Below are positions 34,000-42,705 of a stretch of 64,000 nucleotides of DNA, one piece after another. How positions within the stretch are numbered: the stretch's first letter is position 1; each line of letters starts with the position of its first letter. Under the pieces are notes generated by a model. That model had not been told where the DNA came from and made no database searches. It saw only the letters and a list, made by a program, of their open reading frames with translations. Source of the DNA: Hymenobacter jeongseonensis (lineage in GTDB: Bacteria > Bacteroidota > Bacteroidia > Cytophagales > Hymenobacteraceae); the NCBI RefSeq assembly GCF_015694725.1, contig NZ_JADQDQ010000014.1:18429-82428 (forward strand), written 5' to 3'. A program made the translations under genes and the position numbers.

Positions 34000-35334
34000 C
34001 TACGCGAATACGCCCATTTCTTCGGCATCCATGAGGCCAAAGGCATTGATGCCGGTCAGGCGCAAGGGTTTCATCTCGCCGACCAGCAACGGGTCGTACT
34101 TGGCCGCTACCCGAATGTAGTTGGGCGTGAAACCTTCCATGCGCCCGTCGGTCACGTCATCTTCAAACAGTACGTCGGTTTCAAGGCCCAGGTGCTGTTC
34201 ATAGAAATACCGTTTTTTCTTCTCCGATAAGCTGCGCAACTGCGTGGTGCGTTCGTGCCGCACCCGGTCCTGCACCCGGCCCGGCAGGGTAGGTGCCAGC
34301 GTATCGGGCCGCTCCGAGTAGGGGAAAACGTGCAGGTAGCTGATGGGCAACTCGTTCAAGAAGTTATACGTGTCCAGAAAGTCGGCCTCCGTCTCCCCGG
34401 GAAAGCCCACGATGACGTCGACGCCAATGCAGGCGTGCGGCATCAGTTCCTTAATGCGGGCCACGCGACTGGCATACAGGCTCCGACGGTAGCGGCGGCG
34501 CATCAACCCCAGAATCTTATCTGAACCGCTTTGGAGGGGGATGTGGAAGTGCGGCATAAAGTGTTCCGACGCCGCCACGGTTTCCAGAATTTCGTCGGTG
34601 AGCAGGTTGGGCTCGCAACTGCTAATGCGGAAGCGGCGAATGCCGCTCACTTCGTCCAGCGCTTTTACCAGCTGAGTGAAATCCTCCCGCCGCTCCCGTT
34701 CGGGGCCTTGCAGGCCAAAATCGCCCAGGTTAACGCCAGTGAGCACAATTTCCTTCACGCCAGTTTCCGCCAGCTTTTCTACCCGCTCCACTACGCTGGC
34801 GATGCTGCCGGAGCGGCTGCCCCCCCGGGCCAAAGGAATGGTGCAAAAAGAACAGGAGTAGTCGCAGCCGTCCTGCACTTTCATAAACGTGCGCGTGCGG
34901 TCACCAAAGGAATGCGCCGCGTGAAATTCGGTCGCGTCGGAGATAGGCGAGGCGTGTACCTGGCCCGGCTGGCCCGGGGCGGGCTTTTTAAAATCAGCCA
35001 GAATATCCACCAGCTGAAACTTCTCGGCCGCCCCCAGCACGGCGCTTACCCCCGGTATTGTTGCAATTTCCTGAGGCTTGAGCTGGGCATAGCAGCCCAC
35101 AATGGCCACAAACGCCTCGGGATTGTGCTTCAGGGCCTGCTGAACCACCTTCCGGCACTTGCGGTCGGCATGGTCCGTTACGGAGCAGGTATTAATAACG
35201 TACAGGTCGGCGCCAGCTTCAAAAGGAATTTTCTCAAATCCTTTTTCCTCAAACTGACGGCCAATGGCCGACGTTTCGGAAAAATTCAGCTTGCAGCCGA
35301 GGGTATAAAAGGCAACGGATTGGGGGGTAGGCAT
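34000..35334 (-). CDS. mtaB: tRNA (t6A37) methylthiotransferase MtaB
   Basis: A radical-SAM enzyme that adds a methylthio group to N6-threonylcarbamoyladenosine 37 in ANN-decoding tRNAs. The 444-residue protein has TLGCKLNFSET with Cys 14, further cluster cysteines at 50 and 81, and CxxxCxxC at 157, 161 and 164 (GCDYSCSFCTIP). TLGCK rather than MiaB's SYGCQ places it in the MtaB branch. The ATG is seven bases beyond the end of a TAnnTTTG box, so the message may be leaderless. Convergent with the HTH gene. Confidence 0.95.
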   Translation of the reverse strand: MPTPQSVAFYTLGCKLNFSETSAIGRQFEEKGFEKIPFEAGADLYVINTCSVTDHADRKCRKVVQQALKHNPEAFVAIVGCYAQLKPQEIATIPGVSAVLGAAEKFQLVDILADFKKPAPGQPGQVHASPISDATEFHAAHSFGDRTRTFMKVQDGCDYSCSFCTIPLARGGSRSGSIASVVERVEKLAETGVKEIVLTGVNLGDFGLQGPERERREDFTQLVKALDEVSGIRRFRISSCEPNLLTDEILETVAASEHFMPHFHIPLQSGSDKILGLMRRRYRRSLYASRVARIKELMPHACIGVDVIVGFPGETEADFLDTYNFLNELPISYLHVFPYSERPDTLAPTLPGRVQDRVRHERTTQLRSLSEKKKRYFYEQHLGLETDVLFEDDVTDGRMEGFTPNYIRVAAKYDPLLVGEMKPLRLTGINAFGLMDAEEMGVFA

Positions 35335-35341
35335 AGCACCG

Positions 35342-35349
35342 CAAAGGTA
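35342..35349 (-). promoter_or_regulatory. putative -7 box of mtaB
   Basis: TACCTTTG on the minus strand, an exact TAnnTTTG match. Only seven bases separate it from the mtaB ATG, which would place transcription start at or next to the start codon. Confidence 0.45.
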
Positions 35350-35456
35350 CGAATGCAGCCGATGGGGCGCGCTGATGTGGAAGAAAGCCTCGATAGGCGC
35401 GATGAATTTGCCAAATCACGATTTCTCCGAGGCATTGAGGCGGCGCACCCGGGGGG

Positions 35457-37319
35457 TTATTTCCGCGCAAAATCGTCCAACGATACCTGCTGCATGGCTT
35501 TGCCCAGTTGGATTTGGGCATCGGAAACTTTCACACCCACGGAATCTATTTGCCGGCTCACATTATCAAAGGTGACCACGCCGGCCGGTGACACGGCCCC
35601 AAAGCCATTGTTGAAGCAGTAAAAAGCAAACGGCACCGGGTTGCGGGCCAGCAAATCGCGGCTCCACTGAAAATCGCTGGCCGGTAAGTTTAGCTGGCGC
35701 AGCAAGGTAGCTGCCACGTCGGTTTGGGACCCAATGGTCTTTACCACCTTGCCCCGGGCTTCCGGCCGCAGCGCGCCCCCAGCTAAAATAAACGGAATCT
35801 TGAATTTGTTTGGGCTCTGATTAGAGGAGTTGCCGGGGAGGTGATGGCCATGGTCGGCCACCACCACCAGCAGCGTGTGCGCGTACCAGGGTTGCTTTTT
35901 CGCCTCTTTGAGAAACCGGCCAAGGGTATAGTCGGTATAGTAAACCGAGCTGCGAAACAGGTCGCTTTCGGTGGTGCCGGGGAACTTGGGCGTCATGGGA
36001 ACCTCAAATGGCTCGTGGCTGCTCAGGGTGAAAGCGGTGACGAAAAAAGGCTGCGGCTGCTGCTTCAGGTCGGTTAAGACGCGGGCGAAAAGGGCACCAT
36101 CGTGCGCGCCCCATTTGGAATTCTGTTCGGCCAGGGAGAAATCAGACCGCTCGATGATGTGCTCGAAGCCGGCCGTTTGCAGGTAACTGCCCATGTTGGC
36201 AAAGGCCAGTTCGCCCCCGTAGTAGTAGCGCGAACGATAGCCTGCGGTGGCCAATTGCCGGGACAAATGGGGCAATTTCTCGGTTTTCCGGGGAAATTTA
36301 ATAATGCTGGTGGTGGGCTGGTTGGGATAGCCCGACAGCAACGACACGAGTCCTTTCTGGCTGCGGTCGCCCGCCGCGTATATATTAGTAAATGCGATTC
36401 CCGTGCGCGCAAGGCTATCCAGCGTAGGAGTTACGCCCCGTTGGCCGCCCATGCTGCCCACTAGCTTCGACGTGAAGCTTTCGAGGATGATGAATAGAAC
36501 GTTGGGCCGGGTTTCGGCAAGGTAGGAAACCGTGGAATCGGGCCGGTTGGGCGCACCCACTGCGAGAGGATAGATGGCGGCCACCAACTGCTGGGCCGTG
36601 CGGTCGGCCATAAATGGCTTCGTGGGCTGCTCGCTTTTTCGCAGAATGAGAGCACTCATCAGGTTCCAGGGCGCGTTCACAGCCGCGTGGTTGGCAAAGG
36701 CCATCCGGGAAAAATAAACATCGCTCTGATTCACGGGAATCTGTTGGATGCCGCCGCGCAGGGGCACCACCAGCAAGGCCACGTATAATAAACTGGCCAA
36801 AGCCGCGCGCCGACGTCCAAACCACGAGGGCAGCGGTTTCAGCGGCCCCACTACCAGCTTATACAATCCCCAGCCACTCGCCAGCAGCGCCACAAATATT
36901 CCCGCTAGCAATAGCAGCGGCGCGCTGCCGGCCGAAGCCGCCATCTCTTTTGGCGAGTTGAGGTATTGAAAGGGAGTATCATCGAGCCGAAAGCCCCACG
37001 TTCGGTAAAGCTCCAAATCGGCGGTTATCAACCCGGTCAGTACTATCCCAATGAAAACAGAGTACGCGCTTGTCAGCCGCTGAAGCGGAAACCTGGGCAA
37101 TATGCTCCCTATTATAAAAAGCAAGAACGGAACCAGGCACACGTAAGCCGCTGCCGAGGCATCCAAGCGCAACCCGTAACCGAACGTGCCCCAAAGGGTG
37201 CTCCCCGATATATTTGCCGTGGCAGCGTGATGGTACGCCAAAAAGATGGCCCGGCACAGTTCAAAAAACAGCAGCCAAAATAGAAAGTAGCGCGGCTGGA
37301 ACGCGAAGCGGTTTTTCAC
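35457..37319 (-). CDS. LTA-synthase-like membrane sulfatase-fold phosphotransferase
   Basis: About 620 residues. Five hydrophobic segments in the first 200 residues (for example YFLFWLLFFELCRAIFLAY) are followed by an extracytoplasmic sulfatase-fold domain. The metal/nucleophile site is FIILESFTSK with Thr as the likely nucleophile, and VVVADHGHHLPG gives the metal Asp and His. This architecture is that of LtaS and related phosphoglycerol or phosphoethanolamine transferases; in Gram-negatives such enzymes decorate envelope glycans or lipids. The exact donor is unknown. The start is uncertain: GTG at 37319 was preferred to a TTG at 37364 because family-like sequence begins KNRFAFQPRYF. A TATCTTTA box lies immediately before the GTG. 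Confidence 0.9.
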   Translation of the reverse strand: MKNRFAFQPRYFLFWLLFFELCRAIFLAYHHAATANISGSTLWGTFGYGLRLDASAAAYVCLVPFLLFIIGSILPRFPLQRLTSAYSVFIGIVLTGLITADLELYRTWGFRLDDTPFQYLNSPKEMAASAGSAPLLLLAGIFVALLASGWGLYKLVVGPLKPLPSWFGRRRAALASLLYVALLVVPLRGGIQQIPVNQSDVYFSRMAFANHAAVNAPWNLMSALILRKSEQPTKPFMADRTAQQLVAAIYPLAVGAPNRPDSTVSYLAETRPNVLFIILESFTSKLVGSMGGQRGVTPTLDSLARTGIAFTNIYAAGDRSQKGLVSLLSGYPNQPTTSIIKFPRKTEKLPHLSRQLATAGYRSRYYYGGELAFANMGSYLQTAGFEHIIERSDFSLAEQNSKWGAHDGALFARVLTDLKQQPQPFFVTAFTLSSHEPFEVPMTPKFPGTTESDLFRSSVYYTDYTLGRFLKEAKKQPWYAHTLLVVVADHGHHLPGNSSNQSPNKFKIPFILAGGALRPEARGKVVKTIGSQTDVAATLLRQLNLPASDFQWSRDLLARNPVPFAFYCFNNGFGAVSPAGVVTFDNVSRQIDSVGVKVSDAQIQLGKAMQQVSLDDFARK

Positions 37320-37503
37320 CCCGTAAAGATACGTTGCTGCCGAAATCGGCTCAGATGTAAGCAAAACAGTTAAAAATACTGATATAGTTGGCTAAAGCTT
37401 GGAACAGGGTGTTTTGGGAGGGGTATGTTGGCAAAAGGTTAAGTTTTTTCGAAAAACTACCTAATATTTTGGGGTGGGACACAGTAGAAAGTGATTCGTG
37501 TTT

Positions 37504-37511
37504 TATCTTTG
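37504..37511 (+). promoter_or_regulatory. putative -7 box of glnN
   Basis: TATCTTTG matches TAnnTTTG and lies 54 bases before the glnN ATG. A TTTG at 37468-37471 is too distant (32 bases) to be a standard -33 element. Confidence 0.45.
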
Positions 37512-37565
37512 CTTGTACAAAAGCTACCTACTAGTTCAACTTACTTCCCGACCGGTTACTCCCAC

Positions 37566-39755
37566 ATGGCAATTCTCCGCTTCAAAGCCTTAGAACTCGT
37601 CAATCAGCGTCGTCCCATTACGGTGGTTCCTGCCGCCGCGCGTCGCTCCGACAGCTTTGGACAAAACGTGTTCAATTTGGAAGCCATGCGGGCTACCATG
37701 CCCGGCGATTACTTTAAGAAGCTGCAGTCTGCCATCAAGCAGGGTGCCAACGTTGAGCACAACGTGGCCGATGCCGTGGCCTCGGCCATGAAAACCTGGG
37801 CCATGGCCAAGGGCGCTACGCACTACACCCACTGGTTTCAGCCCCTCACCGGCTCCACGGCCGAAAAGCACGACTCCTTCTTCGACCTGAATTCCGACGG
37901 TCGGCCGATTGAGAATTTTAAAGGTTCGGCCCTAGTACAGCAGGAGCCCGATGCGTCGTCGTTCCCGAACGGCGGCATTCGCAATACCTTCGAAGCCCGT
38001 GGCTACACCGCCTGGGACCCCACTTCGCCCGCTTTCATCATCGAAACGGTAGGCGCCAAGACGCTGTGCATTCCGACGATTTTTGTTGCCTACACCGGCG
38101 AAGCCCTCGACTACAAAGCCCCGTTGCTGAAGTCATTAGCCGTACTCGAAAAGGCAGCCTTGGAGGTTTGTCAGTATTTCGACAAGGACGTGAGCCGCGT
38201 AAACACGACGCTGGGTATCGAGCAGGAATATTTCCTGGTTGACAAAGCGCTGTACGATGCCCGCCCTGACCTGGTGATGACCGGCCGTACCTTGTTCGGC
38301 CACGCGCCGGCCAAAGGCCAGCAGCTCGATGACCACTACTTCGGCTCGATTCCGGCCCGCGTGCACGGCTTCATGCTGGAGTTTGAGGAAGAATCCAATT
38401 TGCTCGGCATTCCGCTGCGGACCCGCCACAACGAGGTTGCGCCCAACCAGTTTGAGTGCGCGCCCACGTTTGAAGATGCCAACCTGGCCATCGACCACAA
38501 CCAGCTGTTGATGGATGTGATGGACCGCGTAGCCGAGCGCCACAACTTCAAAGTCCTGCTGCACGAGAAGCCCTACGCCGGTGTGAACGGCAGCGGCAAG
38601 CACAACAACTGGGCAATGAGCACCGATACGGGCGTGAACCTGCTCGCTCCGGGCCGTCGCCCCAAAGAGAACCTGCAATTCCTGGCCTTCTTTATCACCA
38701 CGATTCAGGCCGTGCACCGCTACGCCGACTTGCTGCGTTCCAGCATTGCTTCGGCCTCAAACGACCACCGCTTGGGCGCCAACGAAGCGCCGCCGGCCAT
38801 CGTTTCGGTATTCGTGGGCTCGATGCTGGACTCGGTCCTGGACGAATTGGAGCGCACGGCCAAGCTGCCGCTTGACAAGGGCGACAACATTTACCTGAAG
38901 CTGGGCATCGACAAGATTCCCGCCATTTTGCTCGACAATACCGACCGCAACCGGACTTCGCCTTTTGCCTTCACCGGCAACAAGTTTGAATTCCGCGCCG
39001 TGGGCTCTTCGGCCAACTGCTCCTCGTCGATGACGGTGCTCAACACCATTGTGGCCGACCAGCTGATTGATTTCAAAAAATCGGTTGACGCGCTGATTGA
39101 CAATGGCAAAAAGAAAGAAGTAGCCATTGTTGAAGTGCTGCGCGAATACGTTATCAGCTCCAAAGCCATCCGGTTCGAAGGCAACGGCTACTCCGAGGAG
39201 TGGAAGCAAGAAGCCGAGCGTCGCGGCCTCAGCAACATTGCCACCACGCCTCAGGCTCTCGATGCCCTGATTCGGGAAGATGCGGCCGAGTTGTTTGCCC
39301 GCCACGGCATCTTCTCAGAAGTGGAGTTGCACGCTCGCCACGAGATTTTGCTGGAGGAATACCAGAAGAAAATTCAAATTGAAAGCCGCGTAATGGGCGA
39401 CTTGGCCGTAAACCACGTCATCCCCACGGCGCTGGCTTACCAAACCAAGCTGGTGAACAACGTGCGCGGCCTGCGCGAGTTGGGCCTCGACGACGAGCAC
39501 AGCCAGGTAACGGTGGAGATGATTAAAGATATTTCGCGCCACGTGTCAACCATCAAAACCCATGTTGATGAGATGACCGAAGCCCGGAAAAAAGTAAATA
39601 AAATCGGAGATGCTCGCGAGCTGGCGGTTGCCTACTGCGAGGAGATTAAACCAAAATTCGACCCCATTCGCCGCGCTGTTGATAAGCTCGAGCGCATGGT
39701 GGCCGACGAGGACTGGCCCCTGGTGAAGTATCGCGAACTTTTGTTCAGTCGGTAA
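37566..39755 (+). CDS. glnN: glutamine synthetase type III
   Basis: Makes glutamine from glutamate, ammonia and ATP in the cytoplasm. The 729-residue protein has the length and motifs of the GSIII class common in Bacteroidota and cyanobacteria: NGGIRNTFEARGYTAWDPTS in the N-terminal third, GIEQEYFLVD as the metal-binding site, RHNEVAPNQFECAP, KPYAGVNGSGKHNNWAMSTD (ATP and ammonium region) and NTDRNRTSPFAFTGNKFEFR. ATG 37566 was chosen; 25 upstream codons do not resemble the family. No other nitrogen genes are adjacent. The gene is followed by a terminator and probably responds to nitrogen status, but no operator is visible. Confidence 0.97.
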   Translation: MAILRFKALELVNQRRPITVVPAAARRSDSFGQNVFNLEAMRATMPGDYFKKLQSAIKQGANVEHNVADAVASAMKTWAMAKGATHYTHWFQPLTGSTAEKHDSFFDLNSDGRPIENFKGSALVQQEPDASSFPNGGIRNTFEARGYTAWDPTSPAFIIETVGAKTLCIPTIFVAYTGEALDYKAPLLKSLAVLEKAALEVCQYFDKDVSRVNTTLGIEQEYFLVDKALYDARPDLVMTGRTLFGHAPAKGQQLDDHYFGSIPARVHGFMLEFEEESNLLGIPLRTRHNEVAPNQFECAPTFEDANLAIDHNQLLMDVMDRVAERHNFKVLLHEKPYAGVNGSGKHNNWAMSTDTGVNLLAPGRRPKENLQFLAFFITTIQAVHRYADLLRSSIASASNDHRLGANEAPPAIVSVFVGSMLDSVLDELERTAKLPLDKGDNIYLKLGIDKIPAILLDNTDRNRTSPFAFTGNKFEFRAVGSSANCSSSMTVLNTIVADQLIDFKKSVDALIDNGKKKEVAIVEVLREYVISSKAIRFEGNGYSEEWKQEAERRGLSNIATTPQALDALIREDAAELFARHGIFSEVELHARHEILLEEYQKKIQIESRVMGDLAVNHVIPTALAYQTKLVNNVRGLRELGLDDEHSQVTVEMIKDISRHVSTIKTHVDEMTEARKKVNKIGDARELAVAYCEEIKPKFDPIRRAVDKLERMVADEDWPLVKYRELLFSR

Positions 39756-39817
39756 TCAGGGGGCGGAATCGGGTCCGGTGTTGGGTGGGAATTCTCGCCG
39801 CGCCCCGGTTTTGAAAG

Positions 39818-39845
39818 AGCCATCTCAGGTGAGGTGGCTTTTTTT
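39818..39845 (+). terminator. terminator after glnN
   Basis: Stem AGCCATCT/AGGTGGCT (one G-U pair) with a 6-base loop, followed by seven T. It lies 62 bases after the stop codon. Confidence 0.8.
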
Positions 39846-39901
39846 GGAGAGCCCCCGCAAACGATTGCAGGTTGGGCTCTTAAAAGCCCTTTTTAGGTGC
39901 G

Positions 39902-40465
39902 CTAGCCTGGTTTTTGGGTGTGCTTAGCCTTGGAGTGTTTGGCGTTGGCCACGGCCGGGGCGGCAAGCAGCAGGGGCAGGCGCGGCGTCATGCCTTTTTC
40001 GTCTTCGACTACTTCTGCGCTGCTGCCGGGGTCGGGGACCAGCATTTGCCACGTTGCGCTGCGCAAGTCATCGAGCTTGCCAAGGGCCTCGCTTACGGTG
40101 GCGTTCGCCATCAGCTTGTCGAACAAGCCACTCCGGTGCCCGGCCACAATCAGTTTCTCAATAACAAACGGAAGCACCCAGCCCACCACGTTAGAGGCTA
40201 AGGCACCGCGCAGGCCGAGGCGCATCAGGAGGCGCACGGTCATTTGCTCCACCAGCAGCACGCGGGCAGCGGGCAAAGCCTTATCTGCCAGAAAATCGGC
40301 TACCAGCTTGAGGTTCCCTTTTTCTACTTCTGCCCGCAGCACGTCCTGCACACTGTCGAGGGCGCGGGCTGCCAACTGACGGAAGAGGCGCCCGGTTTGC
40401 CAGGCTGCCAAGCCAGTAAAACGTGCTGCCCCAAGAATGGCAGGAATGAACAAGGGTTTTTTCAC
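39902..40465 (-). CDS. hypothetical protein, helical
   Basis: 187 residues, not recognised. It starts with GTG and a basic, hydrophobic N-terminus (KKPLFIPAILGAARFTGLAA) that could be a weak membrane or export signal. The centre is amphipathic and Leu/Ala/Arg-rich, with a hydrophobic stretch at about 90-110 (LASNVVGWVLPFVIEKLIV). The C-terminus is Lys/His-rich and disordered. Codon use matches the genome, so it is probably real. It converges on glnN and is divergent from the next small gene. Confidence 0.65.
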   Translation of the reverse strand: MKKPLFIPAILGAARFTGLAAWQTGRLFRQLAARALDSVQDVLRAEVEKGNLKLVADFLADKALPAARVLLVEQMTVRLLMRLGLRGALASNVVGWVLPFVIEKLIVAGHRSGLFDKLMANATVSEALGKLDDLRSATWQMLVPDPGSSAEVVEDEKGMTPRLPLLLAAPAVANAKHSKAKHTQKPG

Positions 40466-40571
40466 GGTTCAGTAGCCTTCAAGGGGCCTAATTTGTGTAC
40501 AAAGGAACGTGGCAGGGGCCAGTTGGGTTTAGCTCCGCAGTTGGCCTCGGCCTGTCCTCGGCGCGCTTGCT

Positions 40572-40579
40572 TATTTTTG
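40572..40579 (+). promoter_or_regulatory. putative -7 box upstream of a small gene
   Basis: TATTTTTG matches TAnnTTTG and lies 28 bases before the ATG at 40608. Confidence 0.4.
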
Positions 40580-40607
40580 CATTCGAGCCCGTTGCTCTTT
40601 TTGTTAT

Positions 40608-40973
40608 ATGTCCGATTTGCTGCTGGATATAAATTTACAACAACTGCCTGATGATTATTTCAAGGGGGAGTGGCACGTAGCCAACCGTGTCCTCAACCGA
40701 AATGACCCTGGCAGCCCAATGGCGCAAGCAACCCGATTTGTGCTCAAGGCCGACCAATTGGAGGCGCAGGCTCCGGCGGCGGGACTGAGCCAAACCGGCA
40801 ACTGGGCCGTGATGCGCGATGAAATTTTGAATCGCCCGTACCTCAGCTTCGAACTGCCCACCGAAGCCACCCGGGCGCTGGTGACGCGCCTGCGGCGCTC
40901 GGCCGATGGCCTGAACAGCCAACTCAATCTGTATTTTTCGTCGGGCATGGAAATGCAACTTGACCGCGCCTAA
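40608..40973 (+). CDS. small hypothetical protein
   Basis: 121 residues, not recognised. There is no signal peptide or membrane segment. Features are a short acidic N-terminus (SDLLLDINLQQLPDDYFKGE) and a basic middle/end (ALVTRLRRSADGLNSQLNLY). It looks like a compact alpha/beta cytoplasmic protein. A TAnnTTTG box lies 28 bases upstream and codon use fits the genome, so I regard it as a real gene. It lies 36 bases upstream of the PAS-domain gene and may share its transcript. Confidence 0.65.
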   Translation: MSDLLLDINLQQLPDDYFKGEWHVANRVLNRNDPGSPMAQATRFVLKADQLEAQAPAAGLSQTGNWAVMRDEILNRPYLSFELPTEATRALVTRLRRSADGLNSQLNLYFSSGMEMQLDRA

Positions 40974-41009
40974 TCTTTTACTTAGCCGAATTCTAGCCCG
41001 TTTTTGTCT

Positions 41010-41555
41010 GTGAGTACTTCGCCTTCCACTAATTCGCTGCTTTCCGCCGCTTTGAATGCTTCCACTGAACAGGGTTTGGTGGGGTCCGAGCAGTTTACGT
41101 TTTTAGCCGATGTCATTCCGCAGTTGGTCTGGATTACGGACCCGACGGGATTTCACACCTATTTCAACCAGCGCTGGATAGATTTCACCGGCTATACCCT
41201 GGCCGACAGCGTAGGCCCCGACATGTGGAATAACCTGCTGCATCCCGACGACCAGGAACGCGCCCGCCAGGTATGGGGCCATTGCTTGGCCACCGGCGAT
41301 GCGTACAGCATCGAATACCGTTTCAAAGCCAAAGACGGCTCGTACCGCTGGTTTCTGGGCCAGGCCCTGCCGCGCCGGGGCACTGACGGCCATATTATCG
41401 CCTGGTTTGGCACTTGCACGGATATTCAGGAGCAGCGCCAAATGCGCGACCAACTCGCAGCCGCATACTCGGATTTGGAGGCCAAAGTAGTATTCCGCAC
41501 CTTGGATTTGGAACGCGAGGTGCAAGCCCTGAAGCAGCAATTAGGTAAGTGCTAA
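41010..41555 (+). CDS. PAS-domain protein without output domain
   Basis: 181 residues. Residues 30-145 form one PAS_3-type domain: IPQLVWITDPTGFHTYFNQR, then WNNLLHPDDQERA, YRFKAKDGSYRWFLGQALP and WFGTCTDIQEQ, the typical PAC end. The last 40 residues are a coiled coil (LEAKVVFRTLDLEREVQALK) of the kind that normally leads to a histidine-kinase core, but the gene stops there. It may be a stand-alone sensor that works by dimerisation, or the remnant of a sensor kinase. A terminator follows 27 bases later, and no kinase-like sequence lies beyond. Start GTG 41010 or TTG 41004. Confidence 0.88.
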   Translation: MSTSPSTNSLLSAALNASTEQGLVGSEQFTFLADVIPQLVWITDPTGFHTYFNQRWIDFTGYTLADSVGPDMWNNLLHPDDQERARQVWGHCLATGDAYSIEYRFKAKDGSYRWFLGQALPRRGTDGHIIAWFGTCTDIQEQRQMRDQLAAAYSDLEAKVVFRTLDLEREVQALKQQLGKC

Positions 41556-41582
41556 TTCAGGAATTGGTTTCTTCTAGTTGAT

Positions 41583-41606
41583 AAAACGGCTCTTTGGAGC
41601 CGTTTT
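41583..41606 (+). terminator. terminator after the PAS gene
   Basis: Perfect 10-base stem AAAACGGCTC/GAGCCGTTTT with a 4-base loop and a final T5 run. Confidence 0.88.
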
Positions 41607-41653
41607 TCGTTTGCGGACTAGCATCAGTAGTTCTGCACACAAAGCCATTTTCC

Positions 41654-42634
41654 ATGAACGCCATCATCATCCAGCAGCCCGGAGGTCCAGCCGTATTAAC
41701 TCTGCACCAGTCGCCCCAACCCCAGCCAGCCGCCCACGAAGTTTTGATTCGCGTGCAAGCGGCTGGCGTTAACCGCCCTGACGTGCTCATGCGCCAAGGA
41801 AAGTATGCGGGCAGCGGCGCGGTTGCCGGCCTCGTGCCGGGATTGGAGGTGGCCGGCACCGTGGAACGGTGTGGGGCCGAGGTAGACCGTTGGCACATTG
41901 GCGATGCCGTGTGCGCCCTGCTACCAGCCGGTGGCTATGCCGAATACGCGGTGGTGGATGCCCGCCATTGCCTGCCCGTACCCGCCGGCTTGAGCATGGT
42001 GGAAGCCGCTGCATTGCCCGAAACGGTGTTTACGGTGTGGCACAACGTTTTTCAGCGGGGGGCGCTGCAGCCGAACGAAACGCTGCTGGTGCATGGCGGC
42101 AGCAGCGGCATTGGCACCACGGCCATTCAGTTGGCGAAGGCTTGGGGCAGCCGGGTCGCCATTACGGCGGGTGATGACGCCAAATGCGAAGCTTGCCGCC
42201 AGCTAGGTGCTGAGTGGGCCATCAATTATAAAGTCGAAGACTTTGAAGTAGTGCTGAAGCCAGTTGGGGTGGATGTTATTCTGGACATGATAGGCGGAAA
42301 CTACATGGCCAAAAATCTTAGCTTGCTCAAGGACGATGGCCGGTTGGTTTTCATCAATGCCATGCAGGGGGCTAGGGCCGAGTTCAATGCCCTGGACCTG
42401 ATGCGGCGGCGCCTTACCATCACAGGAAGCACCCTGCGCCCGCGCTCCGCGGATTTCAAAGCCGCCCTGGCGGTGGAGGTAGAAAAACACGTCTGGCCGC
42501 AGATTGCCGCCGGGAAATTTCGACCCATTATCCACCAAACCTTCCCGTTGGCTGAAGCCGCCGCCGCTCATCAATTGATGGAAAGCAGCGCGCACATTGG
42601 AAAAATTGTGTTGGAAGTAGCACCCGGCTGGTAA
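41654..42634 (+). CDS. NADPH:quinone reductase-like zinc-free MDR protein
   Basis: A 326-residue medium-chain dehydrogenase/reductase of the quinone oxidoreductase (zeta-crystallin, PIG3-like) branch. It has VQAAGVNRPDVLMRQGKYA near 30-50, the nucleotide-binding Gly motif HGGSSGIGTTAIQLAKAWG at about 150-168 and no structural zinc cysteines. It should reduce quinones or enones with NADPH in the cytoplasm. ATG 41654 was chosen; the upstream frame overlaps the terminator at 41583-41606. Monocistronic, followed by a bidirectional terminator shared with the convergent thioredoxin-like gene. Confidence 0.94.
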   Translation: MNAIIIQQPGGPAVLTLHQSPQPQPAAHEVLIRVQAAGVNRPDVLMRQGKYAGSGAVAGLVPGLEVAGTVERCGAEVDRWHIGDAVCALLPAGGYAEYAVVDARHCLPVPAGLSMVEAAALPETVFTVWHNVFQRGALQPNETLLVHGGSSGIGTTAIQLAKAWGSRVAITAGDDAKCEACRQLGAEWAINYKVEDFEVVLKPVGVDVILDMIGGNYMAKNLSLLKDDGRLVFINAMQGARAEFNALDLMRRRLTITGSTLRPRSADFKAALAVEVEKHVWPQIAAGKFRPIIHQTFPLAEAAAAHQLMESSAHIGKIVLEVAPGW

Positions 42635-42653
42635 CTTAAATGGCTTTAAACGC

Positions 42654-42681
42654 AAAACGTCAGGCAGATGCCTGACGTTTT
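42654..42681. terminator. bidirectional hairpin terminator
   Basis: Perfect 13-base arms (AAAACGTCAGGCA at 42654-42666; complement at 42669-42681) with a 2-base loop between convergent genes. Confidence 0.88.
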
Positions 42682-42705
42682 GGGGAATTTGGTTTTGGCT
42701 AGCGG

